Positions 43,076 through 55,310 of a stretch of DNA of 64,000 nt are shown here, piece by piece; positions within the stretch are counted from its first letter, which is position 1; the number at the start of each line of letters is the position of its first letter. The translations under genes and the position numbers were made by a program. Source of the DNA: Parus major (taxonomy: Eukaryota; Chordata; Aves; Passeriformes; Paridae); contig NC_031774.1 of the NCBI RefSeq assembly GCF_001522545.3, positions 47,933,423 to 47,997,422 on the forward strand, given 5' to 3'. Below the pieces are notes generated by a model, which saw nothing but the letters and a program-made list of their open reading frames with translations, was not told where the DNA came from and ran no database searches.

Positions 43076-46000
43076 GCCAGTAAATTGAAAGCATTTGCAT
43101 TGTAATCCTGGGATATATACAATTTACTTGCAGTTTGTACTAAATAATAAGAAAAAAATACAATCCTTTCAGGCTTTAAAAGCAATTCTCAGCCCAAAAT
43201 AAAACCCTCAAAAAGAAAAATAAGTAAATGCTTCTTGAGGGTACAAGCTATTTGGATGTCAGGTCATCCTGACTTCTTAAAGTAAGGTTCTGCACAGCAC
43301 TGAATGCTGTTACTTTTCTGTTTCACCCAAAGGCAAAGCCAAGCACAGTGATGGCAATCATCCAGCCTTCAACCTTGAAAAACTTCAGTAGCCTTGAGTT
43401 CTGCTTATGATCTAGCATATATAGCTGTCACATTTTTGCTTCCACCACCCTACAAAGAGCATCTGATCTACAGGTTTGATTGCACCCTAATGCAGCCTAA
43501 ATGAAAATTTAATTCCATGTTCTACTGTAGATTGCTACATCTCGATTACTCTTGATCCAGGTACTTACTCTACTAAATTTACTGGCTCAAAATGTGGAGA
43601 ATAAACTTAAACAGACATATATTTGCTGCTTGGTTCCAAATCAGGGCTTTTCCTTATATATACACCACACTGTGAGTATTTTGCTAAGTTTCATGTACCA
43701 TTGGAGCAGTGCTGCTTGCAGGCTCTCCCACCCCATTGTCACACACCAGGAGACCAAGCCCTGCCTTGGAACAGGAGCAATTGCTGTGACAGTGTGTGAA
43801 AATGTTTTGACTTCACTTTAGGAATGAATACACTCTTTAGAGAGCTACTCAGGGTGTATATTCCTTGGAGGCCAAAATGCTGAGCAAACTGTGCTCAGAC
43901 AAGTCACTGATAGGTCTTATTTAGGGTTTCCAGCAGAGAATCCTTTCTCCAGAGAGCTGATCAGAGAATAGCTAAACAGCAAGACTAAACTAAGGAACAG
44001 TAAACAATATTTATCAGACTGCCTGCAAGTCAAACCACTAGTTATGTGCATCTTTAAATTGCGGTCATGATGTAACAATCTGTTGTGATAACACACCCAT
44101 TAATAGGTTTTGCCAACAGAACCCTCCTTCAAAGACCTTGTTAGCTGGGGTGCAATTGTTGCAAAAGGGAGGAGAGCAATAAAATAATCAAGATTTTGAA
44201 ATGCATCTTTTTATCAATATCTAGAATGTCTGCAAAGCTAGACAAGTATCTTTCTTTCAGGTAAAATACAATATTAATTAATTTCCTCTCCTTCCCAAGG
44301 AATTCAGCATCAATGACTTAAATTGATTCCATCTTTCCAGAAGGAAATTGTGTTCTGTGTCTGAACAAAGAATTAACACCAGAGAAGAACTTGATAACAT
44401 GTTTTGTTCAAAGTCTGAAATCAGTTTTCCCACTGTGTTTAGTTTGCCTTATACTCTTCATAAAAGAAAGCAGAGAAGTGCCTTGTAGTAAATCTTCACA
44501 CACACACAGTATAACTCCAGCTCTGTTAATTCACATTGTAAACAAATGTGAGTTTCTACTATATGCACATGTGACTTCAGCTCTTAATTACAGGAACCTT
44601 AAACCCAAGTCAAGAAATAGAGAGACATACAAGAACAGCTATTAAATTACTCACTGCAATAAAAGCCCAAGTCAAGAGAGAAAATGTCTGAATCAGAGTT
44701 CCCACATGCAGACTCTTAAAACATACTTACAAATATTAGGTAACAAGCATCCTTGAGCAATCCTGGGTAAGAGGAAATTTTGGATTTATTTGATAAGTTT
44801 GTTATGAAGTGGTTTCACCTCATGCTTCTATCAAGTGATCTAGTATGACAGATGCAAAATCAAAAAAAAATATCTTGAAAAAAAAAAATAGGAAAAAATC
44901 AAACAAGGAAAAGCCCACCTATTCCCTAACACATTTACACAAACACACACATTTCCCAGTCTGACCTTCCTCTCATGCCTTGCCTTCTAACATCAATTTC
45001 AAGAAGGACAGTCCTCCACCTTCCTCCCCACATTGCACTCATAACCTCCCAAATTAGCTGAGTGGGGTACGCTCTAGATCCACTCCCAATCCTGAAAGTG
45101 TATAGAAGGGAAATTTATGGCTACTTCAGCCTGCACCTCTTCTTGCTCAGTACTTCACTCATCTCTAGTCCTTGAGCTCTGTGGAGTGGGAATTGTGATA
45201 GTCTCCACTCAGATCATTCATACAGGTATCCTGCTCATAATCTTGTCTTTGGCAGGCCTGTGATTAATGAGGTTGTTTTCCCACAGAGCAGTGTGATACA
45301 CATAGTAAATACTCGGTCCTTTCAGATTTAAGAAGGAAAAAGATTCCTCAGAGCTGCCTTTTGTATCAAATTAACTCAGTCCTGTAGGAATGGTATCTGA
45401 AGAAATAAAGTACAGAGGCACAGTGTAATTTAAGCAGCCGTTTAATCTGACACTTGGCAACACATACTTGATTCATTCAGTCCAAGTCATCTGTTTTTGC
45501 CTTTAGCAGCACTATCCACAAGTTGATCCCTTCAATTACTTGGAATCAAAGCCACCAAAACCACTACAAGTTATCATTTCCCAAAGGAAACTCCTGGACA
45601 GCTCTAACAGGACATTTCATTTCCTCCCACATACACCTTTATTTGTACTGAGCATCTCTGACACTCACTGCAGCTCTCATTTTAACTGTAACTTACTGCC
45701 TTCAGAATTTTATTCATTTCAACCTCCCACCTCAGATAATCTTCTGACGAAGGTCATTGGCATTTTGATTTTGACAATCTACCGACTGTTCTTGCAATGT
45801 CAAGGTTCCCCAAGCTGAAGGAAACATGTCTGTTGTTTTCATTTGCTGGCTTTTTTAAGAGCTGGAGCCCAGAGGAATCCTGACACAAGAATCCCCCACC
45901 ATGTTCCCTTCTTTGACCAAAAAATCTCTCTCAAAGCAATACCCATTTTTTCCAAACCCCCACCTTTCTGTGAACAAATTTATTTTCCAATATTACTTCC

Positions 46001-46559
46001 TTTTAAACATAACATAGTAAATGGTGATGGCTACTACACTGCAAGTGATAATGACCATTTCCCTTGGCAGAAAATAAGTATGTAAAGTAGCACTGGCAAG
46101 GCTCCAAGATCCACTCCTTTCCATGTGCTAGTAGATCCTGTCAGATTATGTTGTGACCACAAAAACAGTTTCATGACATGGAAGTTGAGTATAGTTTCCT
46201 CATAGCGCCCTTCCTTAATCAATTTCTTTTAAGCTTCACATATTTGTGATAAAACTACGTTTCTCAGCAAATCCTAGTTTATAGTCTAGCTCAGAAAAAG
46301 TGGTAGTTTGAAATCCTTTACTCCATGTAAAGGCAACTGATGAGACACTTATTCCATGAGAACAAAACAGCTTCATGTTTGGAACTTGTGTTCATCTCTC
46401 CTTCCGTTTATTCTATAATTAGCTACATATTTGCAACTAATAGTTCATCTTTATCCTCTACATCATTACACTGACTCCACAGAACTTAGCAGCCTGTTCA
46501 AAAACATTTTTTTATTATATTTTAGACAGTCCTCATTTCCACTTGCAGTTTGGAGCAGC

Positions 46560-47360
46560 AGTAGGAACCTCCTAGCACAGGAGCACTCGTTCCCCCGCTC
46601 AGGACTGTTACGGAACACGGCACAAGGAGCCCTTGAGAGAGACGTGAGCCCTCGGGGCCCGGGGAGCACCGCTAGAGATCACTGGTAAAGGCAAAGGGAC
46701 AGGTCCTCATTCAGGTACCTGAAGCCTGTTTATAGGAGAACAGCCTCGAATGAGCTNNNNNNNNNNNNNNNNNNNNNNNNNNNNNNNNNNNNNNNNNNNN
46801 NNNNNNNNNNNNNNNNNNNNNNNNNNNNNNNNNNNNNNNNNNNNNNNNNNNNNNNNNNNNNNNNNNNNNNNNNNNNGAGGGCTGAGGTCCAACAGGGACA
46901 AGGCAAAGTGGAGCAGGGGAATGGCTAAATACTGGTAAAACCAATGGGATAACAGGGGTGGAACAGTGCAGCACAGCAGAGCCAATGGGTGCTAAGGGAA
47001 GGAAGAACATTCCAGGAAGGGTACACGAATGGTAAACAGGGGCTGAACAAGGGTGATACCAACTTTACAAACCAATAGAATACCACAACAATACCACATG
47101 TGGCTGCAAAGGCCCATGGGAATCACCCTAACCTAGAGGGGTGTCTCTCCTCTCATGTGTTATCCCTCCAGGCTTGAGGCATTTTGGTAACATGCCCCTG
47201 GGCCACCACACAGAACTGCTCCTTCTGATGATCCATAAGGGACTACCATTACAAGTTGTCATTATGGTTCCATTAAGACAATTGATGCAGGCCTTGGAAA
47301 CCCTTTCTGAACTTCCAACTACCACACAGAGTTTGAAGCAGACACCCAAACTATAGGTGC
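46560..47360 (-). mobile_element. Possible solo LTR or LTR-like element (interrupted by an assembly gap)
   Basis: On the minus strand this segment resembles a long terminal repeat layout. A long upstream region with three ATTGG (inverted CCAAT) motifs (plus-strand CCAAT at 46941, 46982 and 47072) comes first. A TATAAA box follows (plus-strand 46729-46734), and then a CpG-rich block downstream of it (46588-46671) ends in a possible ...GTAACA terminus (complement of 46606-46611). I could not find matching target-site duplications or a primer-binding site, and I cannot name a family. The alternative is a host CpG-rich promoter whose core falls in the gap. Confidence 0.35.
46757..46876. other. 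Assembly gap (120 Ns)
   Basis: A single run of 120 unknown bases. Its left flank is the only CpG-dense sequence I noticed in the window, which fits a GC-rich or structured segment that failed to sequence. Open frames drawn across it are meaningless. Confidence 0.99.
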
Positions 47361-50300
47361 AATAGAACTCATCTTTTATATCCTAGTGAAGCAAATACAA
47401 CAAAAGTATATGTCATGACTTTTAAATCCCTACAAGTTTAAAGACAGATATCAATTTATTTTACTGCCATGGTATTACTTCCTACACTTCTTGCCCTATA
47501 ATTTAAAAATTCTCCCTTCCACTCATTAATCAGACATCAGAATACTTTCCCCTTGCAAAGCTGTTTATTCTGTAAGGATCTATTCACCTGCCTTCTACCA
47601 CCTAGTTATTCTCAATAACTGCTGGTTTAATGGTCATGGCTTCATTCCATTTGAGGAGATAAATTCAACTTCCCTCTGCCTCTTCCCCTTAAAAAAAGAA
47701 TAGCAAAAGTCCAAGACGCTATGTGAAAATTTATTCACCAATTTCCAGTACTAGGTCTTATGTTCAGAGGAATGTGAAGTAAAATTGAGCAGTTAGCTGG
47801 TCTAATTAAACTCAATTTGGTTTGATTAAATGCAATTATATTTCACAGTTGCTTTGTGCTCCCTGTTAACCTCTGTTTTCCATCCTGTATCTCTGCTCAG
47901 TGTGATGGGAATTTCACTCCACTGATTTCCATTAGGAGCAGCTTTCTTTTCCCCTCTAGGCTTAATACTATTCACTGACCTTTCAAATTTGACTATATTC
48001 AACTGCAATCATCTTTCTTGCTTATCCCCAAGTAAAGCTAACCTCTCATTGTTTGCCCATTGCAGCATTTTCAACTGCAGCACTTGTAATGTGATAGGAC
48101 ATCTGAAGCTCCCTTCTTCACCAGCTACTTATCACACACGGAGAAAAACAGGCAAAGAGAGACAAGAATTTACCCTCACACTTCAGCAGGCTCTCCCTGG
48201 GCATAGAAACTGTCCAGTGGCTTCTCTTTTCAGAGAGACCTGAGCACAAGAATCAGCACAACCTTTCATGCTTAAATAACCTTATGAGATTACCATTTGT
48301 GACTGCTGGGGGTCCATCCAGAAGCCCTGTTAGGGATCTTGTGGTCTATTCTTAATTAGAAATAATTAAGTAGATTGAGAATCTTAAAGCAGCACTGAAG
48401 TTGTGTTAATGAGTGTTTAATAGCCACAGTTAGGAGATTTTAGAAAGGTTAATACTGAATATTTGGCTTGATCCTATATTTAATATAAGTCACCCTAATC
48501 TGGATAAAATTAATAGGCTTGTGAACAAAGGCACTGGGTGGCCACAATGAGGGTGTCCTCATTTGACACAAAACCAGGTTTCTGTTCTTACCATCATTAA
48601 GGCACTGTCAATTTTAATGGAAGTAACTTGGTCCCTTGGTCCATTGAAAATCCAGCAAACCCATCTGAAAATAATTTGGTTACAGACAGCAAAAGGGACT
48701 CTAGATCAGCTGTGGGTGGTCAGCACAGGCTGGCACAAAAGGCAGCTCAGCCAGGTTCAGGGAGTATGAAGTTGACATCTTGCTGTTTGGTCTGCTCTGC
48801 ATAGCTGGGGGAAGGAAGCAAAGAAGTCAGGCCAACTGCAGCAAATTAGCTGTGTGAAGTCTCCTGACTGTATGAAATACTTGCCAGCTGAAACCAAGTA
48901 TGTGAATCATCATTGCCTTGCCATGGGAGGGCTGATCATTCACCAACACAACAAATCTCAGGTTTGGTGCTTCTACAGTGTAAATGTAAAATACGTGTCC
49001 CATTCCATTACTTCAAAGTTGTTTGAAATCATTTAAATTTCTCTTTCTTCTTGCTGTATATGCCTTTTGAATAAATTGCCTAGAATTGTTTTTTATTTGG
49101 CTGCTGTATAACTAAACAACCAGTTAGTTTTTCTTCCAGACTAGCAAGTCTCTCCAGACCCTACATCTCTTTACCAGGACTCTCTAAAATTTTATTTACA
49201 GACCCCAGCACACTTGTCACAGTGCAGCGAGCCACCATTCCTCTCTGACCTGATATACTGGCAGATGGGGGAGAAATAAAAAGAAAACTGCTATGAAGGA
49301 GGTGTATGGCAGATGTTATTAATTATAATATCAGATCAGCAGATTTCCCTTTTTGTGTTTTAATTCTCAGCTCAAATTTTGAGGCCTGTTTCTTTGCCTC
49401 ACATCTTCTTTCACTGTCCTCATTCATGTATGTCTTGAAAAGTAAGGCAGTAGTACACAGGGAGACAAATAAAGATAATGAAAATTGCTGTTCTAAGTCT
49501 ACATCTGCTAATGAGCAATTCTGTATCCTCAATTCATTCATTACCTTCCACGAGTTTCTAGGAGCTGAGATCCTGCTTTTTCGGTGCATACTCAGAAATG
49601 GTTTGCCTTGAAAACCAGCCCATTTCTTTGAAACAGTGGTTAGAGAGGAAGATAAATATATAAATTATCTGATCAAATTGCAATGGAAGTAAAATATGCA
49701 ACTTTTCAGCTCTGATTTCAGAAGGCATGTTTCCTGGCTCCTGGCATCACCTGGCTCCAGCCAACTCAGTCTTTTTAAGTAAAATCTTGTACAATCTCCC
49801 TGGAAGAGAGGAGATGATAATCTTTTGATATCCAGGGGTTCAGATTTTCATCTGCTTCTTTAGCAGACTAGATTAGTTCTGTGGGGAAAGTCCCTAGCTT
49901 GAAAAAACAAAACACCATTCTACAGGTCTTGAAACTACTGTCCTAACAGTGGAAGAAAGAACATTTCCTCTTCCTGCTTTTGCTAACTGTACCCTCGAGA
50001 TTCTTTTTGAAACTTAAAGTGCCCCCTTTGCAGCATCTAGCCTGAAGCTCATGTAGCCATGGAAATGAGAAATAAGAGGCTACACTATTAAAAAGCTTCA
50101 GCTAATGTAGCTCATATTGACCTCTCAAAAGCAATTTGCTCATTCCCTAGGTCTGCTTCTCCCAGAAGCCTTTGAACAACATTATGGTGGCATTAGGAAT
50201 CTGGTTTGTATGCCATCTCTTAGCTCTTACAAATTCCGTCAATACAATTTCACTGCCTATGAAGCAATACACAGATTTAAGAATTCACAATCACTCTTAC

Positions 50301-53300
50301 TCACCTTTTTAACCGCCTTTTTCTCTTTTTTGTGTGAGAGGAGGGGGGTTGTTTTTTGTTTGGTTGTGCATGTTTTTTTCCTAGTTTGCACAGATTGTTG
50401 TCTCAACTACAGCTATCTTGGGTTCTGGGCAGCTCAGCAAACTAATAAAGAAAAGAAACCTAAATAAGGAAACAATGTGTGGTTCACCAATATGACCACA
50501 AACAAATCCAATGTGAGAGGAAAAAAAGTAATAAAAAGCAATGGGCCTGTTTATGTACCCTAAACTGAGTAGGGGATTCCACTTCCCCCTCCCTAAGGGC
50601 TCTGAGTGACTCATCCTGAGCATCTTACCGTGAAGTAGGCTGACATTTTATATCATTTTAGGTTAACTTTTTTTCCAGTTCAAAAATTTCTCTGTTGCTT
50701 TGCATGAGTATAAGAATAGCTTTGCACTTCCTTGGCATGCTGAGCTCTTTTTGCCTTGGTATCCTGATCTTCTAAGCTGGTATGGTCCTCACTCACTTTA
50801 TCAAGATTTATTTGAAAGAGCTACTGCACTAAATGCATAATAACAAGGAATTACTTCATTTGACTTAGAACCATTGACTTACAGTAGCCTGTTCTGTCAC
50901 TTAAGGCAGTGAGAAGAGGGAGCACATCAAAAATGAAGGCAGAGTCAATCCCAGTGTAAAAAGGGCCTCCTCCCTCCACACAGGCCATGTATCTGAGGTG
51001 GCTCATAATCTGAACATAATCTGACATAATGTGAACACCTCACTAAAAGTGCTGCTTTAATGTCTCTATGTCTTTGTGGAAGTTTAAAGCTTTTGTTTTA
51101 CTTTCTACTGGCTGCAACAGAACCTGTGGAAGGCAGTGGGAATCTGGAGAGCTAATAAAATGCAAATGCACATTTATACCAAGGAACTATTTCCCCACTT
51201 TTCAGTCTTGCTTCTTGATACAGATCCTCCTCAGCTGTTTTCCCACTCACCTTCTGTCAAGTGGAACTAACCCAGACAAAAGAGGGACCTCAAGCACGTG
51301 GCTTGCACTTGCCAGGTGTGCAATTCCACCTCCCCCAGAGACCTACAGTAGAGATGTACATCCACAGTACTCAGCAAATGCAGCAAGGAGAGCCTCGTAC
51401 AGAAAGGCAAAACAAACAAGGACCCCCAGAAAGAAGCTGCAAAGTTTACAAGGAGGTGCTGCTGAGAAGCTGATCTTTTCTGTACAACCACTGATGAGTT
51501 AAAAATTGCCTGCCCTGCAAGGCACTAAAAACTAATTGTAAACAGGGAGAAAACTGGAACAGTGAAAACTGCAGAAGGAGAGCACTCCTGAATTTAAAGA
51601 CAGTTCTCCTTGGCTTGCAGCAGTTCTCCTTGCTAAGCAGTTCCCTCAAGGTCTTGCCCTAAGAAGAGGCATCACTCAGTTAAGAGAAAAGGCCAAGAAA
51701 TTGAGGCATCTGTTCACATCCTGAGACATAACCCTGAGCTGGCACTGGCATCGCCTTTGCATGGCCTCAGCACAGTTGCCCCTGTCCCAGGAACGTGCTC
51801 ATGTCCAGCTGCTGCTGCTTTATCACAAGTCTCACTTCTGACAAGTGAACATTAACTTCAGTGAAACTGTGTCAAACTCATGCTTTTTCTATAGCAACCA
51901 CTATTCTACGCATTAGAAATCCAGGGTGAGCTTTAGTGCCTGCCTAAAGGCTAGTGCATTTCATTACTTTGCATTGACAGTATGTCTCTGAGGAATATTT
52001 ACGTTAGTATTTTTAATGACATCCATCCAGGTGTGTGACCAAATATGCACTTCCATCTGTGAGTAAGTGCTAAGCACACAAACACTGTTTCAGCCTCAAA
52101 GGAGCTAATTATGTCCCCTTATAAAATATTTTGTTTATCCTATGATACATGAGTAATAATTTCTGAGATAAATGTTTTGGTACAACTGAGTGCCTCAGAG
52201 TTTTATCCAGAGAAACAAGAGCTGTGGGACAGAATTTACTGCTTTGGTTTGTTCCAGTTTGTAACTACTTGCATGGAGGTCTAATGGCAGAGGCAAAACA
52301 ATGCAAAAGAAGTCCCTGACATGTTTGAATAGCACAGAACACAACCAATTAACATAGTCACTGTTTTAGATTTCAATTGAGATTAGATTTAACGGAGAAC
52401 ACATCCCATTTCAGCTTGTGTTACAGGGAGATGGCTTCCCTTAATCCCTTGCATTTGCTTCAGGGCAGCATCTTCATACCACCCCAGTTTTTTACCACAT
52501 GAGAAACTGTCAGGTGCACCTGGCTCCTCGGCTGATGAAGTGTATGGTGCAAATTTTAAATGGGGCCCAGGTGTTAAACACCATATCTTAAAAAAACAAA
52601 AGGAGATGTGAGAATTTAATGGAGTTCTGCCTTTTGTGATGAGAGAGAAGCAAGAGAATCAATAAAAATACCCTTTCCTACCAATACTATTCATACCCTT
52701 GCTGAGCTTAAAAACTACATTAGCAGAGCTCTTTAAGCAGAGACATCATTGCTTTACTTATATTCAGTTCCTCAACTGGAACTGGGAAATACTCTGGCAC
52801 TTCTTCAAGAACATCTCTAAGCAGAAGTCATTACCTGTTTTCTGTTTGATATGCTCATCAGTGGTGATAGATAACTTGTCTGCCTCTGTCTTTAAACTGG
52901 AGGAACAAAAGTTAAAATAAAAGTTGACCACACTTAATTAATCAGAAGTCAATTGATTATTTATCCAGATTTTTTCTTAATCTCTGGAGTTGATATGAGC
53001 TGCAGCAGTTCCAGCTGTGACTCACAAGGAATTTTGATATCCCAACAGAATAGGCAGGACAAAGCTAATGCACAACATGTTCATCACTCAAACTTATATA
53101 CTTCTTCTCATTTAGACACTTCAGATAAAAAAAAAATACTTGCTTTTTCTTTTCTTAACCCCATCTGTGGGTAAATAAAATGTATTTTGATTCACTGTTG
53201 AATTAGTTCCCTTTTCAATGGTACCATTTTGAAATAGAAGCCTGGAAGAATAATTATCTAGTCTATACACAAAACAAACAAACAAAAAAATATTCCCAGC

Positions 53301-55228
53301 ACAAGGAGATCATATTAATTAAACACAAGAAATTAAAATAAAAAATGGCAATAACATTCTTACTAACACTCACTTTCAGGTCAAAATTTGCAAACTGATG
53401 CTGAAGGATGTTTGAGTAACTGCCCCTGCCAAAAGACAAGAAGTTCTGACTGCAACTCAGTGTCTCCAAGAAACAAAGATGTTGTAGAACTTTGCTGATG
53501 CAGAGGCTGCTTAGTGAGCTACTCCCTCGCATTTAGGACTTGAACTTTTAGTGACCTATTAGTGCTTGATTGGGCAAGGATACCAGTTCCTGTTGCCTGC
53601 AAACCTCAACTTTCCATTATCTCAGAACATCCGTACTGAATTACTGTTTGGAGGTAGCTGAAAACATTTATACACATACAGAAGTTGCACTAATACTTTC
53701 TTTGAATTTCAAAAGGAGGTTATGTCATCTGTATAAACATGAGCAATATAAACAAAAACAAAAGAAATCCCTCTTAGTCCTTCTCACTCATTCATCTTCA
53801 CCCACCTCTGACCCCCACATCCAGAAAATTACAAGGAAGCCAGTGGATGACACTACTGTCAGAAAAAGCTGTGGCAAATGCTTCCTCCTAGTAGCTCAGA
53901 CCTACTGAAACCACAGTGTTTAATGAAGACACACGCAGGCAAACCAGGATTTCAGGTGCAGTTCCCGCCTTAGCAGGACTCAGCAGTTTGGCAGTAGCAC
54001 TTCTTTAACCAGTATAAGCAGTTTTGCTGGCTGAGCTGGGTTAGTAAGTGCAGATTCAGTTTCTGCAGCTGTGCTCTAAGATTTGTCACCTGAACAAGTT
54101 GTGGGCAGAAGTATCACTGTCCATGAAGACTCAGAGGCTGACGTTTGATCTAGTTCTTAAAGATGTTCAGGATGTTTTTCTAGATTTTGTGCATCAAGTC
54201 CAACTAGAAGAGGACAGGAATAAGTTCAGATAATAGTAAAAGCAAAGTGATAGACCATGTATACATTTCGGTCTATAAAATCAGAAAAATGCAACCTATA
54301 TCTAATGTTATATTTTTGCTTATAAACAAATGCAAACACATATTCATGTACATGCAGTTATATCTGTGTATATGAGCATGTTCTTGGTTTTAAGAACATT
54401 CAGAAGTACAAATCCCAGTAAAACATGACTTTGGTATTTCAACAATTCACATACAGTAGCAACATGGAGATTTAGGCTATCAAATTTTCAGACCTTTTCA
54501 GACTTTTTCACACCTGCTGTGTGAAAAAGTAGCCCTTGTAATCTGTGATTGTAATATGAGAGCCAGTACTTTTGTGAGGTGAATAAATTCCATCTGGGTT
54601 TACTTCAAAGTACTGTTTAGAGGTTGTCATGGTGGTTTTGTTTAATGCTGTTGTCTCAACCATCGGAGGAGCATTAAGGAAAACTCCTGGGCTACCTGAC
54701 AGCCCTTTGCAACAGGAGCAGCACTGGTTACAGGTGAGTCAAATGGTTTATTTCAATGCCTTGTAGGCAGCACTCATAGCCTTTTATTAGCCTGATCTAC
54801 TTTCCTAGTAATCTTACATCCCTTCAGTATACTTGCAATAACTAAATTTGCTAACTGGAGGAAAGGGCAGAGTCTCCACGTTGCCCTGCACTCTTGCATT
54901 GAGGCAGCCCAGAGGATGGCAAATTCTGTTGGATCATTCATGCTGAAATGTGGAGACAGAATTAAAATAATGTATCCATGTATGCTTTTGGTAGCCCTTC
55001 AACCAGACAGGTTCTCCAAAACATTTCAGTCATACTTGATGCAAACAGCTGTTCCTCAACAACAGAAGGCAGCACTGCCTGTTACAGAACAGGAATAAGC
55101 ATGGGGATGTTTGAAGGAGTTGATAAGCTGTAAGTGGCAGGATGTCAAACCTCAGCCTTGGGGCAGACATGTCCCAGCCAGACAGGTCCAGGATCTGGTC
55201 ATCATGAGGCTTGGAGTAGGATTCAATT
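47361..55228. other. Intergenic sequence, no gene seen
   Basis: No exon or known repeat is recognised. A perfect inverted repeat of homeodomain-like sites lies at 48351-48370, inside a repeat-free stretch (about 48250-48560). Frames such as 50117-50467 and 51068-51502 have no recognisable content. Confidence 0.6.
54502..54530. repeat. Perfect hairpin, 12-bp stem and 5-base loop
   Basis: ACTTTTTCACAC (54502-54513) and GTGTGAAAAAGT (54519-54530) pair perfectly around the loop CTGCT. Confidence 0.9.
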
Positions 55229-55310
55229 TCACAGAGTTATAGAATATATTTGGTTAGAAGGGATTTTTGAAGGACAGCTAGTCAAACAAACCCCACCCCC
55301 ACATGCCCCT
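55229..55310 (-). mobile_element. Short CR1 LINE 3' end fragment
   Basis: CACAGAGTTATAGAATATAT is followed by GGTTAGAAGGGATTTTTGAA, then CAGCTAGTCAAAC and a CCCCACCCCCA block. Read on the minus strand, this matches the CR1 3' terminus (the ATTCTATGATT repeats preceded by the CTTCCAACC region). Only about 80 bases are recognisable and they are diverged. Confidence 0.7.

Larger units (their letters stand above)
32263..46559. other. Intergenic sequence, no gene seen
   Basis: No gene is recognised. The longest frames are 33433-33915 (-, 160 codons), 34632-35129 (+, 165 codons), 39989-40417 (+) and 40152-40553 (-). They have no recognisable domain, no partner exons, and compete with frames in other phases. 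Repeat-free stretches with many homeodomain-like TAAT words occur at about 38150-38460 and 40640-40810. Simple repeats are listed separately. Confidence 0.6.

Noticed and set aside
46707..47010. Open frames crossing the run of Ns
   Set aside because: They exist only because unknown bases contain no stop codons.
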